Shown: positions 5,730-12,014 of the stretch, piece after piece | How positions within the stretch are numbered: position 1 is the stretch's first letter | How the letters are laid out: each line of letters begins with the position of its first letter | From: Candidatus Uhrbacteria bacterium | GTDB taxonomy: Bacteria; Patescibacteriota; Patescibacteriia; UBA9934; GWF2-40-263 | DNA length: 12,985 bases | Direction: 5' to 3' | NCBI GenBank assembly: GCA_023246275.1 | Contig: JAHFIS010000005.1 | Coordinates: forward strand, 1 to 12,985 | The notes under the pieces: model-generated | What the model saw: the letters and a program-made list of their open reading frames with translations, nothing else | Databases searched by the model: none | What the model was told of the DNA's origin: nothing | Made by a program: the position numbers and the translations under genes

Positions 5730-6713
5730 ATGGAATCCTATACCCACCGCCGAATCCACGACCTTCTCCTTAAGGCCAAGCGCCCCGTGTTTATCGCGGA
5801 CGAGCGAATCGACGGCGACTCGCTTGGATCGTCGCTGGCGATGGCGGACTTTCTCAAAGGCCGTGGTATCCGCGTGCCCGTCTTCGTCTCCGAGCCGATT
5901 CCAACGAAGTACCGCTTCCTCCCGAACGTCGATCTCTGCACCACCGACGCTACGATCTTCGACGACCCGACGATCGACCTCGTCGTCTCCTTCGATTGCT
6001 CCGACGCCTCCTACGTCGCCCGTCTCCTCGCGCTCTGTCCGGCTCGACCGACGACGATCAACATCGACCACCATGCGACGAACGCGCGATACGGCTCCGT
6101 CAACCAGGTCGTCGTATCGTCCCCGGCGACGGCGGAGGTCGTGTACCGGTGGTTCAAGGAGAACAACGTCGTCCCAAGCCGCGAGGCGGCCACCTGCCTG
6201 ATGACCGGGATCTGCTTTGACACGACGGTGTTCTCGAACTCGGGGACGAACCAGCGCGCGCTCGAGGCGGCGTCCGACCTGCTGATGGGCGGGGCGAAGA
6301 TTCAGGAGGTGATTCGGAACATGTACCAGAACCGCGGGGTGAACGTCCTTCGCGTCTGGGGCGCGGCGCTTGAACGGATTCGTCGGCACTCGACGCGGTC
6401 CGTCGTGGCGACCTTCCTGACCCGGGCGGACATCGACGGGAACGGGGCGACCGATGACGAGGTCGACGGACTCTCCAATTTTCTCAACCTGGTGACCGAG
6501 TCCGACGTCCTCTTCGTCATGCGCGAGTCTCCGGACGGCGGAATCAAGGTCTCGATGCGGTCCTCCGGTCCCGACGTGGCAAAGATCGCGTCCGCCATGG
6601 GCGGGGGAGGGCACAGGAAGGCGGCGGGATATTCCGTCGCGGCAGGAACGCATGTCTGCGACGACGCTGGATGCTGGCGGCTGGTCGAGGACGCTGTCCG
6701 TATGTTAGAGTGA
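5730..6713 (+). CDS. DHH/DHHA1 phosphoesterase, NrnA-like
   Basis: This 327-residue cytoplasmic hydrolase belongs to the DHH superfamily. Members degrade nano-RNA, pAp or cyclic-dinucleotide breakdown products using two metal ions. Motif I appears as DERIDGDSLGS (24-34), motif II is near VVSFDCSD (85-92), the DHH motif is NIDHHATN (111-118), and motif IV is ICFDTTVF (161-168). The DHHA1 substrate-binding domain ends with GGGGHRKAAG (291-300). In motif I the usual first histidine is replaced by Asp24, a metal-ligand change worth noting. ATG 5730 is chosen over an upstream GTG because the TTGACC promoter starts transcription just before it. The clpP gene follows after 38 bp with no separate promoter seen, suggesting co-transcription. 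The exact substrate is not determined. Confidence 0.85.
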   Translation: MESYTHRRIHDLLLKAKRPVFIADERIDGDSLGSSLAMADFLKGRGIRVPVFVSEPIPTKYRFLPNVDLCTTDATIFDDPTIDLVVSFDCSDASYVARLLALCPARPTTINIDHHATNARYGSVNQVVVSSPATAEVVYRWFKENNVVPSREAATCLMTGICFDTTVFSNSGTNQRALEAASDLLMGGAKIQEVIRNMYQNRGVNVLRVWGAALERIRRHSTRSVVATFLTRADIDGNGATDDEVDGLSNFLNLVTESDVLFVMRESPDGGIKVSMRSSGPDVAKIASAMGGGGHRKAAGYSVAAGTHVCDDAGCWRLVEDAVRMLE

Positions 6714-6740
6714 CTCCACGACTCAATCACTCCACGACTC
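6713..6740 (+). repeat. 12-bp direct repeat between the DHH gene and clpP
   Basis: ACTCCACGACTC occurs at 6713-6724 and again at 6729-6740, separated by AATC. It fills most of the 38-bp gap before clpP, where a ribosome binding site would normally be. No Shine-Dalgarno sequence is visible. Confidence 0.8.
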
Positions 6741-6751
6741 CGTCATTATCT

Positions 6752-7336
6752 ATGTCCATCCTCATCCCAACCGTCATCGAAAAGACCCACATGGGCGAGC
6801 GCGCCTATGACATTTATTCGCGGCTCCTGAAGGACCGCATCATCTTTCTCGGGACCGAGATCGACGACACCGTCGCGAACCTGATCATCGCGCAGCTGCT
6901 GTTCCTCGAGTCCGAGGACAAGACGAAGGACATCAAGATCTACATCAACTCGCCGGGCGGTTCGGTCACGGCCGGGCTCGCCATTTACGACGCGATGCAG
7001 TACGTGAAGCCGGACGTGTCCACGATGTGCGTCGGCATGGCGGCGTCGATGGGCGCGGTGCTGCTCGCGGGCGGAGCGGCGGGGAAGCGGTTCGCGCTTC
7101 CGAACGCGGAGATCATGATCCACCAGGTGCTTGGGGGGTTCTCGGGGCAGGCGACGGACATCAAGATTCATGCCGACCGCATCATGGTCATCAAGAACCG
7201 CCTGAACGAGATCCTTGCGAAGCATTCCGGCCAGAAGGTGGCGAAGGTCGCGGGGGACACGGAGCGCGATAATTTCATGGATCCGGTCGCGGCGCAGAAA
7301 TACGGCCTGATCGACAAGGTCCTTGGAAAAATCTAG
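6752..7336 (+). CDS. clpP: ATP-dependent Clp protease proteolytic subunit
   Basis: ClpP forms a tetradecameric barrel that degrades proteins fed to it by AAA+ partners such as ClpX. This copy has 194 residues, the usual length. The serine protease triad is intact: Ser99 in GMAASMGA, His124 in MIHQVLGG and Asp173 in DTERDNFM. The oxyanion-side segment INSPGGSV (65-72) and the handle-region helix IKIHADRIMVIKNRLNEIL (split here) are typical. ATG 6752 is preferred because MSILIPTVIEKT matches ClpP N-termini; the upstream extension does not. It has no Shine-Dalgarno sequence and probably shares the DHH transcript. A strong terminator follows 35 bp after its stop. The ATPase partner is not in this window. 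Confidence 0.97.
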   Translation: MSILIPTVIEKTHMGERAYDIYSRLLKDRIIFLGTEIDDTVANLIIAQLLFLESEDKTKDIKIYINSPGGSVTAGLAIYDAMQYVKPDVSTMCVGMAASMGAVLLAGGAAGKRFALPNAEIMIHQVLGGFSGQATDIKIHADRIMVIKNRLNEILAKHSGQKVAKVAGDTERDNFMDPVAAQKYGLIDKVLGKI

Positions 7337-7371
7337 CCAATGCTGACAGGAAAAACGTCAATATACACAGC

Positions 7372-7406
7372 AAAGAACAGACCGCTTGCGCGATCTGTTC
7401 TTTTTT
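7372..7406 (+). terminator. Intrinsic terminator of clpP
   Basis: AAAGAACAGA (7372-7381) pairs perfectly with TCTGTTCTTT (7394-7403), extending into a T tract to 7406. Confidence 0.85.
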
Positions 7407-7430
7407 GGTAACATTCGGCGGTGACGATCC

Positions 7431-7459
7431 TTGACAAATGTGAGGATCGCTGATATTAT
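7431..7459 (+). promoter_or_regulatory. Strong promoter of the orphan ncRNA
   Basis: TTGACA (7431-7436, perfect) is followed by a 17-bp spacer and TATTAT (7454-7459, five of six). This is the best promoter in the window. No open reading frame follows it, only the structured RNA. Confidence 0.8.
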
Positions 7460-7465
7460 TCTCCC

Positions 7466-7617
7466 TCAAGCGATTGAGAACGTCCGTTGCGCCGTGTTAC
7501 CTGCAGGCACGACAAGCATGGGATTTCATTTCGTGGAAGCATCTGGTCTCCGGACTAGATCTCTCCACGACTGAAATTTCTTGCCTGCAGATCACAATGC
7601 GCAACGGACGTTTTTTT
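7466..7617 (+). ncRNA. Rod-shaped orphan ncRNA, 6S-like in shape
   Basis: The region between clpP and the convergent VanW gene has its own promoter and terminator but no credible ORF. It folds into a 5' hairpin CTCAA-GCGA-TTGAG (7465-7478, GNRA loop) and then one long rod. The rod has a 14-bp base stem (7479-7492 with 7599-7612), a 9-bp stem (7501-7509 with 7582-7590), ATTTCA/TGAAAT (7523-7528 with 7572-7577), CGTGGA/TCCACG (7532-7537 with 7564-7569) and an 8-bp terminal stem (7541-7548 with 7553-7560). Internal bubbles separate the stems. The size (about 150 nt) and irregular rod resemble 6S RNA, which mimics an open promoter and binds RNA polymerase. I see no sequence match to known 6S, SRP, tmRNA or RNase P. 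Confidence 0.75.
7599..7617 (+). terminator. 3' arm and T tract of the ncRNA
   Basis: The 3' arm GCGCAACGGACGTT of the closing stem runs directly into seven T (7611-7617), so the base stem of the RNA doubles as its intrinsic terminator. Confidence 0.75.
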
Positions 7618-7649
7618 ATTTTCTTTTTGTTGGTCCTCCATCCGACGCG

Positions 7650-9548
7650 CTAGTTCGTTACCGGCGCGTCAGTGGTTACCAATGATGATACGCTGTCCTC
7701 CGCAGGTTGCAAGTCTTCGGGTGTGGATAATTGCTCGACGCCGACGAGGCAGATCTGCGGAAGCGGACGATAGTGCGACTCGAAGACGCGATCGACGCTC
7801 GTTCCGTCCGGATGCGCGACGGTGTAGGTGAACGACGTGTCCGCTCCGACGTGCACGTTCTGACATTTCTTCTCTCCGACGGGAATGGTCGTCGTCTCCG
7901 TCTCGACCGGGTCCCCGGCGGGGATCCATCGCTTCACGACCGGCGGCGTATACGATCCCTTCCTTCCGTCGCTCGTCCCCCACAGCGAGAACGCGAGCGA
8001 CTGGGCCGTCGCGTCCATCGACGTCTCGAACAGGACGTAGTGCCCCGTATCGTTCCTGAATTGGAAGTCCGGCGCGGGGTCGTAGATGGTCGCGTCGGTG
8101 CCCGGGTTGCCGTTGGACGGGTCGTTGTAGTAGGAGACGACCAAGGAATGGTTTGACCGCTGGACGATTTCAAGCCCGGCGTTCATAGCCGCGCGGAAGG
8201 TGGTCGTGCCGATCTGGCAAAGGCCGCCTGCGATCTCGGGAAGGATCTTGTCGCCCTTGATGACCAGCTCCGGAAAGTAGCCGTTCTCCGTCTCGAACGG
8301 CTTGAGCGCGTTCAGAAGGGAAAAGGTCTCGTCCGGGGCGATCAGGAGGCCGTTGAGCAGGTTTACGCCGTTCTGGATATTGGACATGCGGTTCTTCGGA
8401 GACCCCTTGAAGCTCGACGTTCCGGTGCCGAGGAGGTCGGCGATTCCAAGGTCGTTGGCTTGCGCGGAGGCGACGGTCGGCTCCACGTCGACGAACGCGA
8501 GGATAATCGGCGGAGTCGCGGTCGTCGAAGGCGCCGATGGGGAATTGAGCGCGGCGACGAGGTCGGTTCGCGCGCGGTCGCGATCGATGGCGCGTCCCGT
8601 CTTGGACGTTGCGAATTCGACGACGCGGCCGCCCGCTCGTTCGAAGCGGGCGTTTTGCGCCGGGACGTCGACGGCGGCCGCGATGACGTCGAGCGCTTCG
8701 TTGAGCGCGGCGGCGTCGATGTCGAGACCGTTCGGGCCAGGGCGGAGCATCGTGGCGAGATCGGAGGCGGAAATTTTCCATGTCGCCGACGGGGCGGCGG
8801 GGTCCGCCGGGAGAGAAAGCGCGAAGGGCGCGCGCGAAAGGGCCGCGGCGGCGATGTCCGTTTCCGCCGACGCGACGGCCTCCGTCACGTTCGGGTCGCG
8901 ACGGACGACGACGAGCGCGACCGGGGCGTCGCTGAGCGTCGCGAGGCGGTCGAGCAGGGCGGAGCGGAACGAGGCGAGGTCGAACTCCTCGCCGGACGTT
9001 CCCGGGACCACGGTGGCCTTCCACGCTCCTCCGGACTTCGTGACGGCGAACGTCGCGTCCACCCCCGGCCTCTCCCGGCTCGGAAACGCGGCGCGCACGG
9101 CCTCGGCGATCGAATCCTCGTTCCCGCTCACGACTGCGCGGATCGTCGTTGGCGTCATTCGAGCCTCCAGCAGTCTCGTGGCGTCCCAGAACCCGTTCTC
9201 GTCATGGTTCGCGGCGCTTGCCGCCCGGATCGTCGCGTCGAGATCAAACCGAACGATTTCCGCGCCGCTCGCCTCGAGCAGCGACGAGAGAGAAACTCGT
9301 CCCTCCGTGCCATCGAGCGTGACGGAAACGCCGTTCGCGAGGAACGCGTCGATGCGCCGCTGCACGGCCTGCCGCGCCGTCTCGGGATCCATCCCGCTCA
9401 CCTCGACGGCTCCCACGAACGTGCGCGGCCCGATCCTTCCGTCGTATCCCTGCGCCCAGGCGATCGTTCCCCCCGCCGCGACGAACGCGAGCAGACAGCA
9501 AAAAACCGCGACGATCGCGATTTTCATTTTCCCGGTCATGAGTTTCAT
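7650..9548 (-). CDS. VanW-domain protein with YoaR-like PG-binding domain
   Basis: This 632-residue protein is probably anchored to the membrane and faces outward. Residues 9-30 form an N-terminal hydrophobic segment after a short basic start. Residues about 40-370 look like two tandem copies of the putative peptidoglycan-binding fold of YoaR/VanW proteins, each with LLEA or DLATMLRP-type segments. The VanW domain spans about 376-510, with SSFKGSPKNRMSNIQ, ETFSLLNAL, GGLCQIGTTTFRAAM (441-455) and the YYNDPSNGNPGTDATIYDP region split around 473-490. A further C-terminal domain of about 100 residues follows, ending in a Ser/Thr/acidic tail. The role of VanW is unsettled; it is linked to the cell wall and glycopeptide-resistance loci. 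It follows the Hsp20 gene by 3 bp with no ribosome binding site, suggesting coupling. Confidence 0.85.
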   Translation of the reverse strand: MKLMTGKMKIAIVAVFCCLLAFVAAGGTIAWAQGYDGRIGPRTFVGAVEVSGMDPETARQAVQRRIDAFLANGVSVTLDGTEGRVSLSSLLEASGAEIVRFDLDATIRAASAANHDENGFWDATRLLEARMTPTTIRAVVSGNEDSIAEAVRAAFPSRERPGVDATFAVTKSGGAWKATVVPGTSGEEFDLASFRSALLDRLATLSDAPVALVVVRRDPNVTEAVASAETDIAAAALSRAPFALSLPADPAAPSATWKISASDLATMLRPGPNGLDIDAAALNEALDVIAAAVDVPAQNARFERAGGRVVEFATSKTGRAIDRDRARTDLVAALNSPSAPSTTATPPIILAFVDVEPTVASAQANDLGIADLLGTGTSSFKGSPKNRMSNIQNGVNLLNGLLIAPDETFSLLNALKPFETENGYFPELVIKGDKILPEIAGGLCQIGTTTFRAAMNAGLEIVQRSNHSLVVSYYNDPSNGNPGTDATIYDPAPDFQFRNDTGHYVLFETSMDATAQSLAFSLWGTSDGRKGSYTPPVVKRWIPAGDPVETETTTIPVGEKKCQNVHVGADTSFTYTVAHPDGTSVDRVFESHYRPLPQICLVGVEQLSTPEDLQPAEDSVSSLVTTDAPVTN

Positions 9549-9551
9549 ACG

Positions 9552-9944
9552 CTATGGTTGGAGCTCAATCACCGAGACTCTCGCGCGCATTTCAACCTTT
9601 TTGAGCGTGACGGTCAAGATGCCGTTCTTGAGCGTGGCGTCGGCGTCCTCCGGCCGGATGTGGCAGGGAAGGACGACCGATCGGGAGAACGCTCCCCAGT
9701 AGCACTCGCGGACGTGCGCCGTCTGGTCGCGTTCCTCGACGCAGCCGTGCGACCGCTTGCCGCGAATGGTGACCGTGTCCACGGTTACGCTGATGTCCAG
9801 GTCCTCGGCCGCGACACCGGCGATGGCCGAGCGCACGACGATCTCGCCCGCCGTTTCCATCACGTCGATCGAAAGCTGGCCCTCGGTGTGAGAGAACCAG
9901 TCGGTCTGCGTCAGCCCGTGGAAAAATTCCGTGTCCGTTGGCAT
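9552..9944 (-). CDS. Small heat-shock protein (Hsp20/alpha-crystallin)
   Basis: Small heat-shock proteins are ATP-independent holdases that keep unfolding proteins soluble in the cytoplasm. This 130-residue protein has the alpha-crystallin domain (about 22-116). Visible parts are the strand QLSIDVMETAGEIVVRSAIAG (split), the AEDLDISVTVDTVTIRGKR region, the SRSVVLP segment (87-93) and the family's A-x-x-x-N-G-x-L element as ATLKNGIL (103-110). The C-terminal I-x-I/V-type element may be VSVIEL. Two cysteines (68, 81) and a third (94) are unusual. It starts 3 bp after the upstream cyclase-like gene's stop and ends 3 bp before the VanW gene, with no Shine-Dalgarno sequence, so it is probably translated by coupling within one operon. 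Confidence 0.9.
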   Translation of the reverse strand: MPTDTEFFHGLTQTDWFSHTEGQLSIDVMETAGEIVVRSAIAGVAAEDLDISVTVDTVTIRGKRSHGCVEERDQTAHVRECYWGAFSRSVVLPCHIRPEDADATLKNGILTVTLKKVEMRARVSVIELQP

Positions 9945-9947
9945 AGC

Positions 9948-10640
9948 TTATTTCAGCTTGATTTCCCGCATGTACTCGTAGAGCGGCCCGATGGCGAATC
10001 CGACGACGCCGGACCAGACGATCTCCTCGACGGGGATTCCGCCGAGCATCAGCCCGCCGAGGTGCCTGGCCTGCCAGAAGGCGGGGGCGGCGTCGGGGAA
10101 CATGCGAACGAAGAAGATCTGCTCGGCCGCGAACACGAGGACCGAGATGAAAACGCCGGACAGGAGCGCGTTGAACATCAGGTCCTTGCGGTCGGCGATC
10201 ACGTACGTGCCGACGAGGAGGCCCCCCACGACCACGGCCTGCGCGGCGGTCAGGGCGAGCACGACCGTGAGGGAAAGCGCGACGCAGGTCCAGATGCCGA
10301 GCGAGATGACGAGGTGCGCCAGCCAGTGCGACGCCGGGTGCGAGAGAAAGATGCGGTCGCCGCGCAGCTTCTTTGCGTGCTTGCCGAGGACGACCTGGTA
10401 GATGACCGCGGCGAGGCCGAACACGGCGAAGGCGAACAGCAGGTCCTCGATGCCGACCGAACCGGCGATCGACGCGTCCGCGGTCGTGCCGTCGAGCGAG
10501 GCAATCAGGATCGCGCCCGGCGAAAGCGCGAGGCCGATGACGCTCATGACGAGCTGTTCCTGGCGTGTTTTCCTCGATAGGAAAAAGACGCCGCACCAGA
10601 AGACGAAGAGCGCGAGTGAAACGTAGAGGAATGGGGTCAT
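9948..10640 (-). CDS. Membrane protein, lycopene-cyclase-like domain
   Basis: This 230-residue protein has about six or seven hydrophobic segments, beginning MTPFLYVSLALFVFW. Its C-terminal part carries GGIPVEEIVWSGVVGF and GPLYEYM. The Pro-x-Glu-Glu motif within a helix resembles the heterodimeric CrtYc/CrtYd lycopene-cyclase family, and similar proteins in small-genome bacteria are often annotated that way. No other carotenoid gene is visible, so cyclase activity is not supported; it may be a membrane protein of the same fold with another role. The ATG at 10640 is chosen over longer upstream frames because a TACAAT -10 box lies 11 bp before it. It heads the Hsp20-VanW cluster with a 3-bp gap. 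Confidence 0.6.
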   Translation of the reverse strand: MTPFLYVSLALFVFWCGVFFLSRKTRQEQLVMSVIGLALSPGAILIASLDGTTADASIAGSVGIEDLLFAFAVFGLAAVIYQVVLGKHAKKLRGDRIFLSHPASHWLAHLVISLGIWTCVALSLTVVLALTAAQAVVVGGLLVGTYVIADRKDLMFNALLSGVFISVLVFAAEQIFFVRMFPDAAPAFWQARHLGGLMLGGIPVEEIVWSGVVGFAIGPLYEYMREIKLK

Positions 10641-10651
10641 AGGACGGAACC

Positions 10652-10657
10652 ATTGTA
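10652..10657 (-). promoter_or_regulatory. -10 box of the cyclase-Hsp20-VanW cluster
   Basis: TACAAT on the minus strand (five of six) ends 11 bp before the ATG at 10640, predicting a leader of about five bases. No consensus -35 is present; the T-rich tract of the preceding terminator lies directly upstream. Confidence 0.45.
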
Positions 10658-10668
10658 CAACAAAAAAC

Positions 10669-10693
10669 AAAAAAGCGCCTGTGGAGAAGGCGC
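10669..10693 (-). terminator. Terminator of the 96-residue gene
   Basis: On the minus strand, GCGCCT and AGGCGC form a 6-bp stem around a seven-base loop, followed by six T (plus-strand A run 10669-10674). It begins 12 bp after the stop codon. Confidence 0.75.
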
Positions 10694-10705
10694 GAGCGCG
10701 TGCGT

Positions 10706-10996
10706 TCACGGGGGGAGGTTGAAGATCCTTCCGGTGGCGATCTGTGCGGTCCCTTGGAATATTCGGTACCGGATCCCGCCGGGCTCCGTCTCGACCTCGA
10801 AGCCGAAGTCGTTTCCGTCGAGCGTTCGGAACAGGCCGCGCGCCGAGCCGTCGTCGAGCGTCGCCGATCCCGCGCCGCTTCCGGTCACGCGGAAGTGAAG
10901 CCTCCGGCCGTCGCGGGTTACCTCCACGGGCATGCGGTCGAACGACGTCAGGGTTCCGTCCTTGTCCGGGAATTTTCCGGTGAGAATGGTTGCCAT
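10706..10996 (-). CDS. Hypothetical protein, 96 residues
   Basis: I do not recognise this small protein. It starts MATILTGKFPDKDG and is predicted to be mostly beta-strands with many charged and glycine residues (TSFDRMPVEVTRDGRRLHF split, VTGSGAGSATLDDGSARG split, FGFEVETEPGG). It has no signal peptide or membrane segment. The start at 10996 is chosen over an upstream in-frame ATG because AGAGGG lies at ideal spacing before it. It has its own promoter (11020-11048) and terminator, so it is an independent gene. The pattern of short strands would suit a small beta-barrel or sandwich, but no function can be assigned. Confidence 0.7.
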   Translation of the reverse strand: MATILTGKFPDKDGTLTSFDRMPVEVTRDGRRLHFRVTGSGAGSATLDDGSARGLFRTLDGNDFGFEVETEPGGIRYRIFQGTAQIATGRIFNLPP

Positions 10997-11019
10997 GGTT
11001 CCCTCTGGGCACTGGCCGC

Positions 11020-11048
11020 ATGAAATCACGCGACGTTCGATCCGTCAA
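11020..11048 (-). promoter_or_regulatory. Promoter of the 96-residue gene
   Basis: On the minus strand TTGACG (11048-11043) is followed by a 17-bp spacer and TTTCAT (11025-11020). It predicts a leader of about 17 nt that includes the AGAGGG site. It is divergent from the plus-strand candidate at 11059. Confidence 0.55.
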
Positions 11049-11058
11049 GCGACAGGCA

Positions 11059-11087
11059 TTGACAAAAGGCCCTGAAATGGCCAAGAT
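11059..11087 (+). promoter_or_regulatory. Possible promoter of the 11104 gene
   Basis: A perfect TTGACA (11059-11064) is followed by a 17-bp spacer and CAAGAT, a weak -10. The ribosome binding site GGAGG (11094-11098) would lie at the transcript's 5' end. Confidence 0.4.
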
Positions 11088-11103
11088 GCGGTCGGAGGCT
11101 GCG

Positions 11104-11925
11104 ATGGCAGAACAATGGGTTCGATGGATGAACGTAGATTCGGACGACGCCAAGACGTCCCGGTGGAACACGGCCGTGGGCGGGGATGCCCCGCGGCAGG
11201 CATGGTACTACGGCCCGCGGATCGGGAAGACCGCGCTTACCCCCGAGTTCCTGGAGACGCTTCGACGCGTGTTCTGGGCCGGCGTCGACGCGAAGCTCGA
11301 CGACGCGCTCGTGATCAACGGCATTCCGCTGCTGCGCGTGACGCTGCCAAGAAAGTTCGTCCCGCACTTTAACGCGGATGACACGACCTTCTACCTGTAC
11401 AAGGCCGTTTCCTCGCTGACGATCGTCGACTTTGGGCAGCTGTGGGGCGAGCCGCGCGCCGTGGAACGGCGCCGCGCGTCGCCCATGACCATGGTGGGCA
11501 ACGTCGGCCTGGTGATGGATCCGGCCGACATGCCCGCGCCGCAGGGCGTGCTCCGGGCCGAGCAGTCCCGGGCCGAGCGGATCACGCCCCCGGAGTTTCC
11601 GCAGGATCCCGTCACGACGGAGGTCGAGCCGCTGGCTCCGCCGAAGATCACGGAGCGCGCGCGTCCGGCCGTCCCGTCGCCGCGTGACGTCGACCTTCCC
11701 GAAGGCATCGTGTCCGCTCCGGTCTGGGTCTCCGACGCGTCCCCGGGAACGGTCGCCACCGTCATCCCGGCCGCGCCCAGCGTTCCCGACGCGCCGCGCG
11801 TCCGTTCCGACGGATCCCCCGAGCCGACGGTTCCGTCCGGGGGCTACGGGACAATCGCGGTGACGTCGATCGTCGTCGCGCTCCTTCTTTGCTGGGCGGT
11901 TGCCGCCATCCTTTCCTTTCGTTGA
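11104..11925 (+). CDS. C-terminally anchored membrane protein, unknown
   Basis: I do not recognise this 273-residue protein. Residues 1-125 form a compact soluble region with several tryptophans (MAEQWVRWMNVD, AWYYGPRIGK, VFWAGVDAKL, FGQLWGEP). Residues about 145-247 are a proline-, alanine- and charge-rich linker. Residues about 251-271 form a single hydrophobic helix ending in SFR, so it is probably tail-anchored with the N-terminal domain in the cytoplasm. The ATG at 11104 is chosen over upstream in-frame ATGs because GGAGG lies five bases before it. It stands alone between a promoter and a terminator that encloses its stop codon. A proline-rich linker between a small domain and a tail anchor suggests a tethered sensor or scaffold, but this is inference. 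Confidence 0.75.
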   Translation: MAEQWVRWMNVDSDDAKTSRWNTAVGGDAPRQAWYYGPRIGKTALTPEFLETLRRVFWAGVDAKLDDALVINGIPLLRVTLPRKFVPHFNADDTTFYLYKAVSSLTIVDFGQLWGEPRAVERRRASPMTMVGNVGLVMDPADMPAPQGVLRAEQSRAERITPPEFPQDPVTTEVEPLAPPKITERARPAVPSPRDVDLPEGIVSAPVWVSDASPGTVATVIPAAPSVPDAPRVRSDGSPEPTVPSGGYGTIAVTSIVVALLLCWAVAAILSFR

Positions 11926-11940
11926 TCGAGAGGATTTTTT
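11914..11940 (+). terminator. Terminator enclosing the stop codon
   Basis: TCCTTTCG (11914-11921) pairs with CGAGAGGA (11927-11934), 8 bp with one G-U pair, followed by six T. The loop TTGAT contains the TGA stop of the preceding gene. Confidence 0.85.
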
Positions 11941-11950
11941 ATTCGCCGTG

Positions 11951-11959
11951 TTATCCACA
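11951..11959 (+). promoter_or_regulatory. Perfect DnaA-box sequence
   Basis: TTATCCACA matches the consensus DnaA box exactly. It is intergenic, 8 bp upstream of the -35 box of the HD-domain gene. No cluster of boxes is nearby, so it is not an origin; a regulatory role is possible. Confidence 0.4.
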
Positions 11960-11967
11960 CCGTCCTT

Positions 11968-11996
11968 TTGACCGCCGCGACGGGGGCCGGTAGGGT
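11968..11996 (+). promoter_or_regulatory. Possible promoter of the HD-domain gene
   Basis: TTGACC (11968-11973) is followed by a 17-bp spacer and TAGGGT (11991-11996). The -10 is weak, but the arrangement closely matches the TTGACC-17-TAGGAT promoter of the DHH gene. Confidence 0.45.
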
Positions 11997-12014
11997 GAGA
12001 CGGAGGTCGACCAA

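Noticed and set aside
7644..7670. Minus-strand hairpin at the VanW stop as a terminator
   Set aside because: A 7-bp stem (GACGCGC/GCGCGTC) overlaps the stop codon, but A-rich rather than T-rich sequence follows on the minus strand.
7722..7730. Second perfect DnaA box as part of an origin
   Set aside because: It is a single copy inside the VanW coding region, about 4 kb from the other one, with no AT-rich unwinding region or dnaA/dnaN genes.
8460..10580. A 706-codon plus-strand open frame
   Set aside because: It runs antisense across three well-supported minus-strand genes (VanW, Hsp20, cyclase-like) and encodes an Arg/Asp-rich low-complexity product.
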